36,360 nt of DNA from Acidobacteriota bacterium. GTDB lineage: Bacteria; Acidobacteriota; Terriglobia; UBA7540. The notes beneath the pieces were generated by a model. That model made no database searches. It was not told where the DNA came from and worked only from the letters and a program-made list of their open reading frames with translations. This document shows, in pieces, positions 1 through 7,444 of the stretch (position 1 is the stretch's first letter; each line of letters begins with the position of its first letter). The DNA lies in NCBI GenBank assembly GCA_003225365.1, contig QHZN01000109.1:1-36360 (forward strand). The letters are read 5' to 3'. The position numbers and the translations under genes were made by a program.

Positions 1-134
1 TGGATGCATTCAACGTGCTGAATCACGTGAATTACAAAGATTATGTAGGTGTGTTGACCTCGCCTTTCTTCGGCCGGGCGAACGCGGCACAATCGCCGCG
101 CCGGTTGCAAATGTCGTTCCGGTTCAAATTCTAA
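1..134 (+). CDS. C-terminal end of a TonB-dependent receptor-like outer-membrane protein (partial)
   Basis: Only the last 43 codons are present; the frame begins at base 3 and ends with TAA at 132-134. The peptide contains DAFNVLNHVNY, ends SFRFKF, and finishes on an aromatic residue, which is the outer-membrane beta-barrel insertion signal. An N(V/L)xNHxN segment followed by a short RLQxxxRFxF terminal strand is typical of the carboxypeptidase-regulatory/TonB-receptor family that is expanded in Acidobacteriota. The likely role is an outer-membrane receptor or porin for oligosaccharides or other ligands, but the substrate cannot be inferred from this fragment. Confidence 0.7.
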   Translation, partial: DAFNVLNHVNYKDYVGVLTSPFFGRANAAQSPRRLQMSFRFKF

Positions 135-174
135 GGCGTGTCTACCTGGCTTTCGGCACGAATCGGAGCAGGGA

Positions 175-1463
175 ATGAGGTTGGAGGGGTTGTTATCCGG
201 AGGCGCGGGGCCGGAGGGGCTCCGGCGCTTGCTCCTCTCCGCTTCGTCGCGCAGGATCTTGCGCCAGGAGCTTGGAGCATTAGCGGCAGAGCCGCAAGCC
301 TTGGGGCGCTGCTCTTTCCAACATGCCCGATTCAAAGCTATCCCCGAAGCCAAGCTCTCTGCCTGCTTTCACCTGAGCCTGCGAAATGGGGCCCTTGACA
401 GAAGCGGCGCGCGGCCTGTTTTCGTGACGTGGAAGCCCAAGTGGGTTGGAAGGCTGAGCGCGAATGGGGCGAACCGCGGCGATATTCAACTCGAACGCGA
501 GGCGTCGCGCCGCGGTCTGGCAGCTCCATTTCGAAGGCTGTCGGCCCGAGTGCCAGCATGGGGCATGCGCATTCAAATCTTTCCGCTGGATCCGGAATTC
601 CCTCACTTGGTTCGCTGGTCGGACGGAAATTACCTCTGTCGAATTCTAGCGGCGAGGTGTCAAGCGGCCCAGCTTCCGCCGGTGCCGGTGGCGAAGGGAC
701 GGGTTGAAGTCGAAGCCGTTCGCTACGCGCCCGGCGAGCGGCACGTACTGCGTTACGGCTTCTTTGGCTCTGCTCGAAGCTCGAGTCTGTTCGCCAAGGT
801 TTACCAAGACGATTGGCGGGCCATCGGTGCCTTCACTGCGGCGAAGGGGATGGCCGAGTGGCTCAGGGCCAACGGGAAGGGAGTGGCGGCCCTTCGGCCA
901 TTGGAGCACGTGGCCGGCGACACCGTAGTCCTCTATCCTGGCATTACTGGCGAGCCGCTTCACCGACAACTATCTCGATGTGGCCGGGAATCCGAGGAGG
1001 CGCTTAGACGCGCGGGACGGGCGATTCGGGCCCTTCATGAAGCGCCGCCGACAAAGAGCTTTTCCGGAAATTGCCTCAGGAGCCTCCCACTTATACACAT
1101 GGTGACGTCAAGGCCGAGCATTTCTGGCTTACGCCCGATGGTGTGACCGTGTTGGATCTAGATTGTTGCCGCCTGGGTGATCCGGCGCTGGACCTGGGCC
1201 TGTTCCTGGCGGAACTGCACTTGTGGGCCGACCTACTCGGAAAATCGGGTGTCGAGCAAGCGCAGGAGCGCGTCCTGGCGGGTTATGCTCCCGGTGCGCA
1301 AAGGGATCGTCTGATTCGAGCCAGGTTTTATGAATCGCTCGAATTGGTCAGGGCCGCCGCCCGCCGCTTGCCCATGTGGGACCGTGGCTGGGAGAATCGC
1401 GTAGCGCGATTGGTCGGCAGGGCCACCCGCATTCTGGAAGGCTTCCGTAAAAAGTGCGGATGA
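175..1463 (+). pseudogene. Phosphotransferase (APH/choline-kinase fold) paralogue 1, broken by deletion and frameshift
   Basis: The ATG at 175 follows a GGAG at about 164. The frame runs to about base 1070, where it loses homology. The rest continues in another frame from 1071 to TGA at 1463 and carries the catalytic block THGDVKAEHFWL and VLDLDCC (the HGD and DxD of the APH family). Alignment by eye to the intact paralogue at 2527-3954 shows about 41 codons missing between LHEAPPTKSF and PQEPPTYTHGD, plus the frame change. Everything else aligns end to end: PAWGMRIQ, YAPGERHVLRYG, LFAKVY and the C-terminus RLPMWDRGW. The deletion removes a helical stretch just before the catalytic loop and splits the product, so the gene is probably dead. 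An assembly error is unlikely to remove this much sequence, but resequencing would settle it. Confidence 0.75.
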
Positions 1464-1514
1464 CCATTGCAAGTCAAAAGCCTCAAATTCAACGCAGGAG
1501 GAATCTGTGTTGAT

Positions 1515-1916
1515 TCATAGTCTTACTGGCGACACATAACTCGCAACACATTGCCATTGACCGTTAGGCATCTTCACCCAGATATCAGTCCAACGTTCAT
1601 TTCCATCCAAAGGCTTTCCCGACGGATCGGTGCCCTTAGCTTTGAAGCCTCCCGTCGCGATGGCCGCGTGGCCAAAGACCGTGACCTTCAAATCGCTATA
1701 CTCGACACTGCCCCATTTGGTCTTCTTGTAAGTTGCCAGCGCCTCGGCCTTGTTCGTGACTTTCCCATCGCTCCCCGTATTCACGAACTTGTCGGCGAGC
1801 AGCGGGGCGAGTAGACCAGGATTATTTGTCTTTTGAGCCTGAAGCCACTTTTGTTCCTGTGCCGCGACAACTTCCTCAGTCCCTCGCCTAACCCGAAGTT
1901 CCCGCTCTCCTGGCAT
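1515..1916 (-). CDS. DUF4440/SnoaL-like (NTF2-fold) protein, possibly missing its signal peptide
   Basis: A 133-residue product with the DUF4440 pattern: an N-terminal helix QEQKWLQAQKTNNPGLLAPL, then LADKFVNTGSDGKVTNKAEAL, a central strand YSDLKVTVFGHAAIATG and the terminal strand WTDIWVKMPNGQWQCVAS. NTF2-like DUF4440 proteins form a small cone-shaped pocket; many are secreted in Acidobacteriota and their ligands are unknown. The family helix normally follows a secretion signal, but here it is preceded only by a short Arg/Glu-rich stretch (MPGERELRVRRGTE). The N-terminus may therefore have been replaced by rearrangement, which fits the disrupted neighbourhood. It is convergent with the broken kinase gene. 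No enzymatic function can be assigned. Confidence 0.7.
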   Translation of the reverse strand: MPGERELRVRRGTEEVVAAQEQKWLQAQKTNNPGLLAPLLADKFVNTGSDGKVTNKAEALATYKKTKWGSVEYSDLKVTVFGHAAIATGGFKAKGTDPSGKPLDGNERWTDIWVKMPNGQWQCVASYVSPVRL

Positions 1917-2019
1917 GTTAAGTAGCTTAATTGCGTGCGTTTGCGCTATTTTCGAGAGCGTAGTATAGTCATGTAAGATGAATATTTCTTTTGATATGAT
2001 CAGGTAATACTATTATGAT

Positions 2020-2228
2020 GTGTGCATATACGTTGCCGTCATCTCCAACCGGAACTCCTCGCCCGCCGTGCTGCTCCGCGAGTTCTTCCGCGAAGGCGGC
2101 CGAGTGCGCAACCGCACCCTCGCCAACCTCAGCCCCTGGCCACCGCAAAAGGTCGAGGCCCTGCGGCAGGTGTTGAAAGGGAACTGGGCGACCGAGCTGC
2201 CACTGCCCCAGGCCTTCGAGATTACCCG
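2020..2228 (+). pseudogene. IS1634-family transposase, N-terminal fragment
   Basis: The peptide begins IYVAVISNRNSSPAVLLRE and continues FFREGGRVRNRTLANLSPWP, KVEALRQVLKG and PQAFEITRS. This is the conserved N-terminus of IS1634-type transposases (xVPNRNSPPAxLLRE...RKRTLANLS...LRRVLKG...AFEIxRS). Only about 70 of the usual several hundred residues remain, and the DDE catalytic domain is absent. The matching frame gives way at about base 2225 to a DUF433-like fragment. No terminal inverted repeat was recognised. It is a dead remnant marking an old insertion between the two kinase paralogues. Confidence 0.65.
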
Positions 2229-2354
2229 CTCGACTACCTCGAAGCCGGCGATCCCCTCGATAAGTTCCGGGAGCAGTTCCCGACGGTTACCCGTGAAATG
2301 GCCATCGAAGCGCTCGAGACCGCAAAGGAATCGCTCCTAGCGGAGATCGAATGA
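2223..2354 (+). pseudogene. DUF433-type antitoxin-like protein, C-terminal fragment
   Basis: In the frame ending with TGA at 2352-2354 the peptide reads PLDYLEAGDPLDKF then FPTVTREMAIEALETAKESL. This is the C-terminal helix-turn-helix half of DUF433 proteins (LLDYLEAGDxLDEFLxDFPxVxREQAIAxLE), small proteins often paired with a PIN-like toxin. The N-terminal beta-strand region is missing, because the homology begins exactly where the IS1634-like fragment ends. No start codon belongs to this part, so it could only be translated from the IS fragment through a frame change. It is a relic of a toxin-antitoxin type gene cut by the insertion. Confidence 0.6.
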
Positions 2355-2407
2355 AGTCGGCTGGCGCACCCATGGCACATTACACCATGTATGCGCCACC
2401 CGCGGAC

Positions 2408-2437
2408 TTGACTGGACAGTGGGAACCCCTTTCTAAT
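2408..2437 (+). promoter_or_regulatory. Candidate sigma70-type promoter for the intact phosphotransferase gene
   Basis: TTGACT at 2408-2413 and TCTAAT at 2432-2437 are separated by 18 bp and lie 90 bp upstream of the ATG at 2527. The gene also has a good Shine-Dalgarno sequence (AAAGAGG, 2514-2520). Five of six bases match at the -35 and four of six at the -10, so a chance match is possible. Confidence 0.3.
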
Positions 2438-2526
2438 GGACAGGCCAAAGATAGCCAACCTTCAACCTCAAGGGTAGCTATTTTGGTGCACAAGAGCGCC
2501 CTCTTCCTTGAAGAAAGAGGTCGGGC

Positions 2527-3954
2527 ATGAACATTGCTGACGTCGTCTCAGGACAGGCTAAGTGGAGAGGTATCCAATGGGCGTTATTCTCTGCCACGGC
2601 CCGCAAGGTTTTAGCAGCTCAGTTGAGGGCCATTCTACCCGCGCGGGCCTTACTGGGGCCACTTCATCCAAGGGAGGTGCGATTCAAGCCTGGCCGCGAA
2701 CTCACGGCTTACTACGACGCGCATATTTACCGCGAAGGCAGAGAGACGAAGGAGACGCATTGCGTTCGCCCCATCGCGGTGTCCTGGGGAACCCGCGCAA
2801 ATTGGGGGGCCGATATCACCAAGGCAGTGGCCGAGGCGGAGCGCCACTCGGTGGCGGCACCCTTCCTGCAACTGATGGCGGATTTTCCGGCTTGGAGCAT
2901 GCGTATCCAGGTCTCGCCGCTGGATACCCGATTCACCCAGCTTGCTCGCCTGTCGGACCCGCGTCACGTGCGCGCCATGCTGGCCGACGCCTTCGAGTCC
3001 GGTAAGGCAACGTCGCATCACCAAACCAGCGATTGGATTGTCACCTCAATCAAATATCGACCGGGTAGGCGACACGTGCTGCGCTACGATCCGGGCGATC
3101 CAGCTAACGGGGCAACTCTATTTGCCAAAGTCTATATCGCCGAAGAAAAGGCCCGTGCCTTTCGCCGCGAGGACGGAGCCCGCACATTCCGCGTTGCGTG
3201 CGAGGTAGCAGACGCGGTGGCAGAACACTGCGAGGGCGTGGATTGTCTGCGGCCGCTAGCCTACCTGGCTGAGGATGCGGTTATCCTTTACCCAAAACTT
3301 TGCGGTGTGCCCCTATCCGCCTACGCGCGGCGCCTTGACCTGGACAGCGCGCGGTGGCTGCGCCGTGCCGGGGCAGCGCTCCGCACTTTGCATCGCCTCC
3401 CCGTGGCGCTCGCTGGCCGATCTGAGCCCCATGATCTTTCGGCAGAGATTCGGTCGATTGTGCGGAAAAGCGATCCTATCGCGGTTCTTCTGCCGCATGT
3501 CGGATCGGCGATTGAGGCTCTGCTCGACCGTGTGCGGGAATTGCACGACCGCCTGCCCCAGGAACCAGCAACCTTCACACACGGTGACCTCAAAACTGAA
3601 CACATCTGGGTTGCGGCCGACGGGCTTACCGTGATGGATTTCGACAGCGCGCGCCCGGCCGACCCGGCCCTCGATATAGGATATTTCCTGGCCGATTGGC
3701 AGTTCCAGCAAGCCGCCTGGGATCAGGCCCAAATAGAGGGGATGTACGAGAGTTTCTTTGCCGGGTACGCCGCCAGTGCGCCGAAAGATTTATCGATCCG
3801 CGCCCGGCTATGTGAGGCCGTCGAGTTGCTCAAATGTGCTGTGCGCCGGGTACCGCTCTTCGAGAAGGACTGGGCGTCCCGTATCGAGGGACTAGTTGAC
3901 CATGCTGAGGCTGCTATAGACGATGTCCAACGCACGCTCGTTTTGCGCACGTAG
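2527..3954 (+). CDS. Phosphotransferase with APH/choline-kinase-type catalytic domain (paralogue 2, intact)
   Basis: A 475-residue protein; the ATG at 2527 is placed 6 nt after AAAGAGG. The C-terminal half carries the kinase-like catalytic loop THGDLKTEH (HGD at 352-354) and the metal-binding VMDFDSA (DFD at 371-373). The metal-binding Asn usual in HGDxxxxN is replaced by His, as in several uncharacterised APH subfamilies. An N-lobe-like strand block KYRPGRRHVLRYD...LFAKVY (177-203) supplies a candidate ATP lysine (Lys201). Upstream, VRFKPGRELTAYYDAHIY (51-68) resembles the same strand block, suggesting a second, degenerate N-lobe. The substrate is unknown: the family includes antibiotic, sugar and choline kinases, and nothing nearby points to one. 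The last codons abut a truncated IS21 element, and the TAG stop lies at that junction. Confidence 0.75.
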   Translation: MNIADVVSGQAKWRGIQWALFSATARKVLAAQLRAILPARALLGPLHPREVRFKPGRELTAYYDAHIYREGRETKETHCVRPIAVSWGTRANWGADITKAVAEAERHSVAAPFLQLMADFPAWSMRIQVSPLDTRFTQLARLSDPRHVRAMLADAFESGKATSHHQTSDWIVTSIKYRPGRRHVLRYDPGDPANGATLFAKVYIAEEKARAFRREDGARTFRVACEVADAVAEHCEGVDCLRPLAYLAEDAVILYPKLCGVPLSAYARRLDLDSARWLRRAGAALRTLHRLPVALAGRSEPHDLSAEIRSIVRKSDPIAVLLPHVGSAIEALLDRVRELHDRLPQEPATFTHGDLKTEHIWVAADGLTVMDFDSARPADPALDIGYFLADWQFQQAAWDQAQIEGMYESFFAGYAASAPKDLSIRARLCEAVELLKCAVRRVPLFEKDWASRIEGLVDHAEAAIDDVQRTLVLRT

Positions 3955-5089
3955 AAGTCGTTCCACTGCACGTTGACCAGGCGCCCGACCCAGCCGGGCG
4001 GCGCGCCGTAGTAAGCGGCCTCGACCTCGACACAGCCGTCCAAATGCCGGTGCGCTGGCCGTACTGGTACTAGCGGAAGGGTTCGAGCGGCAACGGTAGG
4101 AGCGACGGTTTTTCCTCGGCGAACATGGCGGCGACTTGCCGCTGGGTGGTGCCGTGGATGCGCGTGTCGGCCCAATGCGCTTCCCAGTGGTCGAGATAAG
4201 CTTGGGCTTCCTCCAAGCTCTCGAAGCGCAGGCCTTTCATGGGCGTTCGCTGCGTGTAACCAATGCCGGATTCAACTTTTCCCTTGCGGTCCGGATCCTG
4301 AATGCGGCACGGCATCGCGAGCGCGCCGTAGTGGGCGAGCAAGTCGCGGTAGAGGGGATTGCGCGTGGGATCGTAGATGTCGGGGACCAGCACTCCTTCG
4401 CGCAGATTGTCGAGGACCACGACCCTGTCGGCGCCACCTAGTCGGCGGAAAGCCTTTTCGTGCAGTTCCGCCCCGGTGCGTGAGTTGGAACGAAACACCA
4501 GCAGCCGGACCGCCTTGCGGCTGTAGCCGAGCGTCATCACGAACAGCCGCATGCGCCGAAACTTGCCGCTCTGGGGATCGCGCACCTTGGGGCCCGTGCC
4601 GTAATCAACTTGGGCCTCCTGGCCCGGCTCGGTCACGATCACCGGATGAGCTTCTGGCGTCTGAGCCCCTCGCAGTCGGCGAACGAAACGCTTGACGCTC
4701 TGGTAGCCGCTAGCGAAACCGCAAAGGGAGACCAGATCCTGCCAGATCGCCATGGCGTTGCGGCCTCGGGCGAGTCCAAGTTCAATCAGCTCGCGAAAGG
4801 GTTCGCAGGCGCTGGCGGTCGGACTACGAGTCGGACGCTCGGAGTCGGTGGCCACCTCCTTGGCCGGTTTTGCCACGCCAAAGTCGGTGGTCACCTCTAT
4901 GGCCGGTTTTGAAACGGCCTGTCGTCCCCACGTGCCCGGCGGTCGAACTTCAACCCCGGCCGCTTTTAAGTAGTTGCTTGCCGTCTCTCGCCGGACACCC
5001 GTGGCTTGCTCGATGCGGCGCAGCGACCAGCCGAGACGACCCAAAGCTAAGTCTTGTTGTTTTTTATCATCACTCGAGACATTGGCCAT
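3955..5089 (-). pseudogene. istA: IS21-family transposase IstA, interrupted by a nonsense codon and a frameshift
   Basis: It starts at the ATG at 5089 (MANVSSDDKKQQDLALGRLG). An N-terminal HTH (SLRRIEQATGVRRETASNYL) is followed by the DDE core: QVDYGTGP (first Asp), VVVLDNLREGV (second Asp) and GKVESGIGYTQ (Glu). The frame stops at 4070-4072 (TAG) directly after LPLPLEPFR. The expected continuation (YQYGQRT, then HLDGCVEVEAAYYGAPPGW and VNVQWNDFYV) is still readable past the stop, but only after a one-base frame change near base 4045. It then ends abruptly at the kinase gene. The intact family is about 500 residues. The catalytic triad is present, but the C-terminal domain cannot be made, so this is an inactive relic. 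Confidence 0.8.
4846..4911 (+). repeat. Tandem ~29-bp IS21 terminal-type repeats inside istA
   Basis: Two imperfect copies (4846-4872 and 4883-4911), both GTCGGTGG(C/T)CACCTC..TGGCCGGTTTTG, lie 37 bp apart within the istA reading frame, where they encode the peptide repeat KPA(K/I)EV(A/T)TD. A third, more diverged copy (5130-5158) is at the outer end of the element. IS21 elements carry multiple transposase-binding repeats near their ends; having two of them inside the coding sequence is less usual. Confidence 0.55.
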
Positions 5090-5160
5090 GCTGACCGAGG
5101 GTACAAACCCTCACGCCGGAGTCAATATCCCGGAGGTGATCTTCGTTGGCCGGTTTTGGG

Positions 5161-5395
5161 TGACCGCTGAGGGCGATACCGCCGCTTTCCTCCCCGCCGA
5201 TAAGAATGTCGCGCTCGAGCATGAGCGCCGTAACGTGCTTGAAGCCGATGGGCTTGATATGCGGCGGCAGGCCGTATTTCTTCGCCAGCTTATCCACCAT
5301 TTGCGTGGTCGAAAACGTCTTGACGACCTTGCTGCGCATCCCGAGGTCTCCGGCGAGATAGCGCAAGAGGATGGAAAAAATCTTGCGGGATTAAA
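5161..5395 (-). pseudogene. Phosphoglucomutase/phosphomannomutase internal fragment
   Basis: In minus-strand order the peptide reads FNP, (one-base slip), RKIFSILLRYLAGDLG, KVVKTFSTTQMVDKLAKKYG, PIGFKHVTALMLERDIL and GGEESGGIALSGH. This matches domain 3 of alpha-D-phosphohexomutases, where GEESGG is the sugar-binding loop. The fragment keeps only about 75 residues of a roughly 460-residue enzyme. It lacks the phosphoserine and metal-binding parts, is truncated after SGH by the IS21 end, and merges upstream with unrelated sequence at about 5395. It is non-functional debris, probably carried in by rearrangement. Confidence 0.75.
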
Positions 5396-5449
5396 CCTTC
5401 TTGCGTTCCAGGCACCCCCTCCGCATTTTTCGTTTTGTCTTTGCGGGGG

Positions 5450-6293
5450 GAAAAGCGGGGGGTGGAGGCTGTTGTACGCTCTACGGAGGTTTCTTGCGTC
5501 GAGAGCGCGACAAGAACCCTCCGCCTGCAGAACTGCGTTACAAAGGCTGGCTACTTCTTCGTACAGGAATTGAGCAGGCCCCGGCCACTTCTTGAGTTCT
5601 TTTACGGTAACAGCAATCCCAGGATCTGGCGCCACTCGACGCATCAATTTTTCGCCTCCAAGCTCCGCTAAACTGGAGGCCACCGAACAGAGGTGCACGA
5701 TCTCGGCCGCAATGGTGTGAACGCGGTCCGGGAAACGGACTCTCTTTTCGTTTTGTTGCTTTTTCAGCCGCTCCTTGATCGGATTAACGAAATGCAGTAG
5801 CCACTTGTGGAGCATTAGGGCTTGGCCACCGGGTGGGACGCGGGCCAACAAACTGCGCAGGGCGATGTCGGTGAGAGGCAGCGGGCCTGGTAGGACATCC
5901 GAAAACTCAATGCTGAAGCGCCCAATGTCCTCAGCGGCTCGCTCGATCCGCCCCACCGCGCGGCTGCAATCCTTCGCCGAAAGCTGTCTCATGCCGGCAG
6001 GGGGCGCTTGGGGGGTCCTCAATTCGAGGAGCAGCGTTTCCAGCTCATGGGGGGTCCACGCCTAGTTGGAGAATCGACCTCCATCCTGCCAAGGCCCCCT
6101 TGTCTCCAGAGATGACCGTATTCAGCCAGGGATTTTCAGGATGTGGGGGTTCTTGAACAGTCTGCCTAATTCTGATTGGAGGGCGATCCAGAATTTCACC
6201 TCTCGCGGTTTCCCGTTTAATCATGGCGACAGGCTCACTTGAATGGGCAAAATTCTCGCCAGCCAACCCATCGGCCCAACTTTTTCTTTTCAT
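5450..6293 (-). pseudogene. Unrecognised gene with a homopolymer frameshift, 3' end lost
   Basis: The ATG at 6293 has a good Shine-Dalgarno (AAGGGG, 4 nt away) and opens MKRKSWADGLAGENFAH. The frame ends at the TGA at 6045-6047 right after a run of six C. Removing one C joins it smoothly to a second open frame: LQLGVDP then HELETLLLELRTPQ, continuing GMRQLSAKDCSRAVGRIERA, LLARVPPGGQALMLHKWLLH and KELKKWPGPAQFLYEEVASL. The joined product would be about 270 residues, mostly helical, with no signal peptide and no domain I recognise. Downstream the frame drifts into the phosphoglucomutase fragment, so the natural C-terminus is gone; 5450 is an approximate limit. The frameshift may be real decay or a sequencing error. 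Confidence 0.45.
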
Positions 6294-6713
6294 TTTGCCC
6301 CTTAGTGGTGCGAGCTACAACCTATCTGGGGAATTTATTTCTGTCAAAGGGCGCGACGGCTTAGCTGGCAATGAAACGGGCGGGTCACCCCGCTCCCCTA
6401 CCCCCTTGGCGGCTCATCGTAGAATGGCGGGCGGGGACGGCAAGGGAGTACAGGCGCGGCCATGGCCGGCCGACGGAGGTCTTGGTGTGCGTTGTGTGCC
6501 CAGCCGATGGCAGGAAATGCTTGTCCTCGGACGGCAACAGCGTTACATACCGGTGTTTGAGCTGACGCCAGGTCAGAGCGCCGGCGCACGAAGAGTCAGG
6601 TTGCAGGTCAACGTGACACCCCCGCGACTGTCTGGTGCGGTCCGGGCAGTGCATGCATGCACTCATGGAGGTCCGGCCAGGACACGCGCCTCGCTCAATA
6701 ACGCCACCTAGGC
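6294..6713. other. 420-bp stretch without a supported gene
   Basis: Open frames exist on both strands, but none has a convincing ribosome-binding site, a family motif or a sensible composition. The only structure noted is the perfect 16-bp palindrome at 6648-6663. The stretch lies between two minus-strand genes. Confidence 0.5.
6648..6663. repeat. Perfect 16-bp palindrome AGTGCATGCATGCACT
   Basis: The sequence is its own reverse complement, with no mismatch and no spacer. It lies 51 bp beyond the stop codon of the ribbon-helix-helix gene at 6714-6953. It could be a protein-binding site or a chance alternating GCAT run; nothing ties it to a promoter. Confidence 0.4.
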
Positions 6714-6953
6714 TTACAATTCCGGTCCCATGTCGCGGGCTACATCCTCGGGGCTTGCGTCAAGGAAGAACTCCGTGTCGGGGTGCCGACGGAACCATTC
6801 CCGCAGCGCTTCGCGGATCAGCGGGCCGACCGATTCTCGAACACAGAGCGCAGCGCGCGCCCTGGCCCTCTGCTTGAGCCGACGGAGAGTTTCGGGATCA
6901 ATCCCTACGCAGAAATTGGTCAGCTCAGTTTTCTGTCGTCTCGCCACTAGCAT
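6714..6953 (-). CDS. Ribbon-helix-helix (CopG/MetJ-type) DNA-binding protein, antitoxin-like
   Basis: A 79-residue protein. I place the start at the ATG at 6953, 4 nt after AGGGAG, rather than at an upstream start with no homology. The core LTNFCVGIDPETLRRLKQRA fits the RHH strand and first helix, followed by a second helix (SVGPLIREALREWFRRHPDT) and an acidic tail (FLDASPEDVARDMGPEL) of the sort antitoxins use to bind their toxin. No toxin gene follows downstream and none precedes, so it is either an orphan antitoxin whose partner was lost in this decayed zone or an independent repressor. The fold is reasonably secure; the partner and regulon are unknown. Confidence 0.65.
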   Translation of the reverse strand: MLVARRQKTELTNFCVGIDPETLRRLKQRARARAALCVRESVGPLIREALREWFRRHPDTEFFLDASPEDVARDMGPEL

Positions 6954-7444
6954 TTCTCCCTCATGGAGGTAACCCACCATAGACCCTGAACAGTCACCCA
7001 GCGCATTGCGGGCACCATGTGTTTTCGCCATGCAGCGTAGAATGCCCCCGCTAGCGCGATTGCCGCCATCAGGACGCGCGGACATAGCTGACCCCATGCC
7101 GATGGAGGGGGCACGGCGTTCGCAGTATGGCGCCAGGCACTGTAGTGAATTTTGCAGGGACTCTCCTTCACTCGGCATACCACTTTGTCATGGAACAGCC
7201 TCGGGCTCAACCAGCCTGGTATCAAACCTAACATATAAATAATCCAATGAGATAACAACTCATATTAAATCATCGCTCACTGTTTTTCTTTCTCGGGGTT
7301 GGAACTCATAATCCGTTGGTCCCAGGTTCGAGTCATGGTGGGCCCATTCAGAGTTCAAAGTTGACTGAAACTGGAAGGCGTCCTAGTCCGCATTACACGG
7401 CATGAGCCGCTCCCCCCGCGGGCAAAACGGAGGAAAAATCAACT
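6954..7444. other. 490-bp gene-free stretch holding a tRNA remnant
   Basis: No frame here has start, ribosome site and family support. The only recognisable item is the tRNA-Met 3' fragment at 7301-7346. The part around 7220-7280 is notably AT-rich compared with its surroundings. Confidence 0.5.
7301..7346 (+). pseudogene. 3' fragment of an elongator tRNA-Met (CAT), possible attachment-site remnant
   Basis: The sequence CTCATAATCCGTTGGTCCC, then AGGTTCGAGTCATGGTGGGC and CCA, matches the 3' half of bacterial elongator tRNA-Met. It includes the anticodon loop CTCATAA, the variable loop GTTGGTC, the T-loop GTTCGAGTC and the acceptor strand TGGGCCCA. No 5' acceptor strand (GGGCCCA) or D-arm lies upstream, and one T-stem pair and several anticodon-stem pairs are mismatched, so it cannot fold as a working tRNA. 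Integrases commonly use tRNA 3' halves as attachment sites and leave such copies at the far end of the integrated element, so this may mark an old island border. Confidence 0.6.

Larger units (their letters stand above)
3955..5163 (-). mobile_element. IS21-family insertion sequence remnant (no istB)
   Basis: This carries an istA-like gene read on the minus strand. The upstream end lies at about 5160-5163, where the phosphoglucomutase fragment stops matching (after SGH). The other end is cut at about 3955, flush with the 3' end of the kinase gene. istB and the far terminal repeat are missing. A roughly 29-bp motif ending GGCCGGTTTTG occurs at 4846-4872, 4883-4911 and 5130-5158; multiple terminal repeats of this sort are the transposase-binding sites of IS21 elements. 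The boundaries are approximate. Confidence 0.7.

Noticed and set aside
6223-6711. 162-codon plus-strand open frame
   Set aside because: No ribosome site, no family resemblance and a Pro/Arg/Gly-heavy composition typical of chance frames in GC-rich DNA; it also overlaps the better supported start at 6293.
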